From NCBI RefSeq assembly GCF_025698545.1, contig NC_068573.1:6267001-6331000 (forward strand): a DNA stretch of 64,000 nucleotides, given 5' to 3'. Below the pieces are notes generated by a model. The model saw only the letters and a list, made by a program, of their open reading frames with translations. It was not told the DNA's origin and did no database searches. The position numbers and the translations under genes were made by a program. This document shows positions 60,784 through 64,000 of the stretch, piece after piece (position 1 is the stretch's first letter; each line of letters opens with the position of its first letter). This DNA comes from Gossypium raimondii (taxonomy: Eukaryota; Streptophyta; Magnoliopsida; Malvales; Malvaceae).

Positions 60784-60910
60784 ATGGATTATTTTGGTGA
60801 TTTTATAGAATTGCTTGGACATGATATTTCAATGAAGATTCTCATGATATTGGTTAACCCTTCTGATCTCATTAGGGTTAGCTTGGTTTCTAGTTCTTGG
60901 CAACAATTTG
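60784..60910 (+). pseudogene. F-box protein first exon, interrupted by LTR
   Basis: It starts ATG at 60784 and encodes MDYFGDFIELLGHDISMKIL, then MILVNPSDLIRVSLVSSSWQ and QFG. This fits the F-box motif (L-x-DI-x-x-x-IL-x-x-L-x-x-x-DL-x-R-x-x-x-VS-x-x-W) that binds SKP1 in SCF ubiquitin ligases. A GTAAGT donor follows (60911). Fifteen bases into the intron the LTR at 60926 begins, and beyond it the sequence is not F-box gene but a PM4 fragment, so downstream exons are lost here. From memory it is closest to At4g00755-type F-box proteins. Its inverted twin at 16181-16307 has lost the start codon. Confidence 0.75.
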
Positions 60911-60925
60911 GTAAGTAAATCAATG

Positions 60926-62377
60926 TGTAACACCCCTGACCCGTCTCTATCGCTGGATTAGGGTTACGAAGCATTACTGTACAATCAAAAACATTTAAGC
61001 ATCATATCATTCAACATGTTAATAATATCCTAAACCATCCATTTACATACATAGTCTCTAAATCGAGCCCTCAAGGCCCTAAAAATAGCTTAGGAGCAAT
61101 TTGGGACTAATTTGAAACAAAACAGGAAGTTTAGGAAAAAGTTGCAAAAATTGGAAACAGGGGTCACAAGGCCGTGTGGAATCACCCCAGGCCGTGTAAC
61201 TTTTGAACAATGGACACACGACTATGTCCCAGCCCGTGTCCTTACCCGTGTAACTCTCTGAGTAAGGTCACATGGCCTTGTAACTCTTTGAGTTGCCCTT
61301 CACGCTCGTGTGCTAGGCCATGTGCTAGGCCGTGTAACTCACTAACTTGTACCCTTTGAAATTCTCAAATGACACATGACCGTGTCGCCAGGTCGTGCGC
61401 CTCACACTGCTAAGTCACACGCCTTTGTCTTAGACCGTGTGAACCAAAAATTTACCTATAATCAAAGAATTTCAAACCACTTCATACATAACATTTCAAC
61501 CCATTTAAGCATACTTTAAAGGGACCTAAACACCACCTAAACACACATAAAAATGCCATTTCAAGATCCTAATTCAATTAACCAATATGCCATTCAAAGG
61601 CACCACAATTAACATCCAAACATAACATGTCAAAACAAATCAACAATTCCTTATTTCAAGCATCATAACCTAGTTCAATTAGTTACCAAAACATACCACA
61701 AAGTGTCCATTATCAAACCTTTCCAAACATACCATAAAGAGCTTTGCAAACATGCATAATAAGGTAACCAAAATGGCATATTTTGACAAAGCATCAAATG
61801 GTACCAAACCAACATAACTTTCAAAACTTATTCATACCAAACAATTAACTCATTCATCAAAATACCAATACACACACCTTATACATGCCATTATAAACCT
61901 TGGCCAAAATGTTCAAAAGCTACCGAATTAACTGCTGGATAGTGTGATAAATCTCCGATACGCTTTCAACCAAATCGAGCTTCCGATAATCTATAAAACA
62001 AAGGAAAACAACTACGTAAGCAATGAATTCTTAGTAAGCTCATATAAACTAAAACATAACTTACCATTTCATTTGCATAATATAAAGCCTTAAGTATAAA
62101 ATCAACCAAAACCATAAGATTGGCATAAGCCTATACAACATCATCAAAATCACAAGTTAGTACTCTTGTACATGGTTCAAATGAATTCATCCAATAACAA
62201 GTAGATTTGCACATATAATCTCATCATTTAGTTCATAATTCCTTTTCATAAGTTCATGATACATTCCATTTGAACACTTACCATTTCATTCCTTTTCATA
62301 CCCGTTGAACCATCTAGAATTTCCTGGGATACTCGGGAAAGCTCATATGAAGTGTGCCTTTAGATATAACCGTAACC
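60926..62377 (-). mobile_element. LTR fossil in F-box intron, right copy
   Basis: It begins TGTAACACCCCTGACCCGTC right after the intron bases and matches the last 1.4 kb of the left copy (to 16165) in inverse. It includes the ACACGGCCGTGT-like palindromic cluster (61140-61440). It stops abruptly near 62377, where a PM4 gene fragment is joined. Non-coding and partial. Confidence 0.75.
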
Positions 62378-62699
62378 ATCTGACATTCAGTTGCATCTCC
62401 ACAATGTACCAGGCCTACACCCATGGTGACTTTCCCATAGTGGGTTTCATAGTTATGGTTTACTTTGGTTATTTGGGTCTCATGTATTGCATAAAGTTTT
62501 TATGTTTGGTGCTGCAGTTTCTACCAGTTATTTCCTCTTCTTCTTATACTTGGTCCATAATTGCGATCCCCATCAATCTACTAACTCTTACTGTACACTT
62601 AGAATCAAAGTGGTCGGAGTTTCTACACCAAGTAGTAAAGTGATCATTAATGGCAACAAACTTATAAGGGATGTTGTGCCAGGTCCAGAAAATGTTTAA
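62378..62699 (+). pseudogene. PM4 fragment joined to LTR
   Basis: It begins mid-gene at LTFSCISTMYQAYTHGDFPI and VGFIVMVYFGYLGLMYCI, then skips helix 3 and its flanks (an internal deletion of about 150 nt), resuming at VFMFGAAVSTSYFLFFLYLV and running, in a different frame, to DVVPGPENV with stop 62699. The N-terminus is replaced by LTR sequence. A clear non-functional remnant. Confidence 0.8.
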
Positions 62700-63174
62700 T
62701 TCCCGGAAGATCTCTATCAATTTTATTTTATTCTTTATTCATACGCATAGCTTGGGAAAGCCATATCTATCAATTTAATGAGGAAAGCAAGTAAAACCGG
62801 AACTTGAGAGCTTGTAATTTTAAATTTGTTCAAGGCATATGATAGTTAATGACAATTTGAATATGAATATAAGTAGCAAACTCAAGAGTTGAAGACCAAA
62901 CCAGCAGAGGTGGGGTGAAATATCCACTTATTATCTCCATCAGAACCCAACAATGGAATGCAAAGAAAAGGTGTACTCTATTATGGCAAGCACAGTTTGT
63001 AACAGCAAAAATTCCATTAATTGGGTACCTGATAAAGCGTCGGTGATTATCATAAACAGTTGATTTAGCAGAGGAGGTGTGTTTCATAGAAACTCTGCTA
63101 CATCACTTTAAAACTTCATCACCAATGCAAATAGGGAATAGAAACATGTTTTAAAAGCTAAAGGAAACAAAAAG
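62700..63174. other. PM4 downstream region, fourth copy
   Basis: Same PM4-to-tRNA flank as 51756-52238, including CAATGGAATGCAAAGAA. Non-coding. Confidence 0.55.
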
Positions 63175-63247
63175 TGGAGATGCGAGGTATCAATCCCCGT
63201 ACCTCTCGCATGCTAAGCAAGTGCTCTACCATCTGAGCTACATCCCC
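63175..63247 (-). tRNA. tRNA-Ala (AGC), diverged copy
   Basis: 73 nt with anticodon AGC. Changes from the consensus are the anticodon stem CTTGC/GCGAG (a T-G wobble), the D-stem side GAGCAC, the T loop ATTGATA and the stem CGGGG/CCTCG (one weak pair). Pol III stop TTTTT follows. It may still fold but is probably decaying. Confidence 0.7.
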
Positions 63248-64000
63248 CTTCTTTGTACCCTTTTCACTTTTATAGTTCATTACTCAGAAAAGAAATTGCC
63301 TTAAGTTTTTTTCTTTTTGGTGCAAGTTTATAGAAATCTCTTTCTTCCCTGCAAATTCTAAAATTTCCTTAATTTGTTACATTATATTATTTTTACCTAA
63401 TCTTCGAGTTGGGTTCATTATTTATTTTTTGTTAAATTATAGAATAAAAATTAAAAGGTTACAATAAGCTCAAAGTTCTTATACTTTTCACAAATTGTTA
63501 AATTTAATCTCCATACTTTTATTTTCAAGAGTTTAGATCCTTTACTCTTTGAATTAAAAATTTAGGTTCCTTTGTTATCACCGTTATAGTTTTTCCATTA
63601 AATTTGCTGGTGTGACATTTTAAAATTTAAAAAAAGTACTCACTTGATATCCATGTAACAAAAAGTGGACATTGTAATGGGCCTAAATTTAATAGAGAAT
63701 TTTAATGGTGTTAAAATTTCTTAAAATTCACATAAATATTTTACTCAAAATAAAATATTTAGACTAACTAATGACATTATAAGACTTGAGGTAGCAAATT
63801 ATGTCAAAATTAAAGTATAGTGATAAAATTTTAAATTTGAGCGAAATATAGAGTTAAAAATGGAATTTAACCTTTCTTATATAATCTTACAAAAGTAGAG
63901 GATTAAAATTGAAATTTAACCATCATCTTCTCATGTAGAGAAAAAAGGACAAATATCATGAAAGGAAGGCACAAAAATTCATTTTAAGAAATTTCTATAA
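63248..64000. other. tRNA spacer repeat, cut by window edge
   Basis: Same spacer as 56247-57000, closely similar throughout (for example ACTAACTAATGACATTATAA). Non-coding. Confidence 0.6.

Larger units (their letters stand above)
40800..60925 (-). repeat. Right arm of large inverted repeat
   Basis: Inverted series matching 16166-33715, extended to 62377 by the shared LTR. It has an additional PG unit whose body was replaced (41.35-44.22 kb), a hAT MITE, a Mutator-type foldback, a copia fossil and extra tRNA-spacer blocks that the left arm lacks. Confidence 0.8.

Noticed and set aside
1-64000. CRISPR array, bacterial operons, riboswitches or phage genes
   Set aside because: The window is plant nuclear DNA with introns and plant transposons. 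The short repeats seen are minisatellites, not spacer-separated arrays.

Overview
This is AT-rich nuclear DNA of a eudicot plant, most likely a Malvaceae genome such as cotton (Gossypium). The reasons are multi-exon plant genes with GT-AG introns, a plant-type pectinase family, nuclear tRNA genes, and long LTRs ending in TGTAACA/TGTTACA that resemble LTRs I know from cotton. The species is inferred.

The core of the window is a repeatedly duplicated and inverted gene cluster. Its unit is a tRNA-Ala(AGC) gene, a small four-helix membrane-protein gene of unknown function (here PM4), an upstream cassette with a conserved hairpin, and a GH28 polygalacturonase (PG) gene of nine exons. There are eight tRNA-Ala copies: four on + at 6.8, 12.2, 21.6 and 37.6 kb, and four on - at 52.2, 56.2, 58.8 and 63.2 kb. 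There are four PM4 copies (only 38.4-38.9 kb is intact). PG copies are at 1.7 kb (last exon only), 7.2-9.4 kb (intact), 24.2-26.4 kb (intact), 33.5 kb (exon-1 remnant), 39.7-41.1 kb (decayed) and 45.7-47.9 kb (nearly identical to the 24 kb copy, with a changed C-terminus). The left arm (about 14.7-33.7 kb) and right arm (about 40.8-62.4 kb) are inverted copies of each other. Both end in an F-box gene exon interrupted in its intron by the same LTR insertion.

Layout: 1-0.8 kb, LTR fossil; 1.7-9.4 kb, two PG copies separated by LTR fossils; 9.4-12.2 kb, AT-rich non-coding DNA; 13.3-16.2 kb, LTR fossil; 16.2 kb, F-box exon; 17.5-20.9 kb, solo LTR; 21.6-26.4 kb, the tRNA-PM4-PG unit; 27.1-33.1 kb, a PIF/Harbinger DNA transposon; 34.7-37.0 kb, solo LTR; 37.6-38.9 kb, tRNA and intact PM4; 39.4-41.3 kb, LINE tail and decayed PG; 41.8-43.6 kb, adjoining intronless fragments of an RRP6-like exonuclease and a plasma-membrane H+-ATPase; 44.5-45.3 kb, hAT MITE; 45.7-47.9 kb, PG; 50.4-50.9 kb, Mutator-type foldback; 51.2-52.3 kb, broken PM4 and tRNA; 53.1-56.1 kb, Ty1/copia fossil and LTR piece; 56.2-64 kb, repeated tRNA-spacer blocks with the F-box exon, LTR and a PM4 fragment.

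Empty sites in the paired arm allow relative dating. The LTR in the F-box intron is older than the inversion duplication. The Harbinger element, the 17.5 kb solo LTR and the hAT MITE look younger. The intact PG genes would encode secreted pectin-degrading enzymes. PM4 and the tRNA are probably neighbours carried along by duplication, with no evident pathway link.
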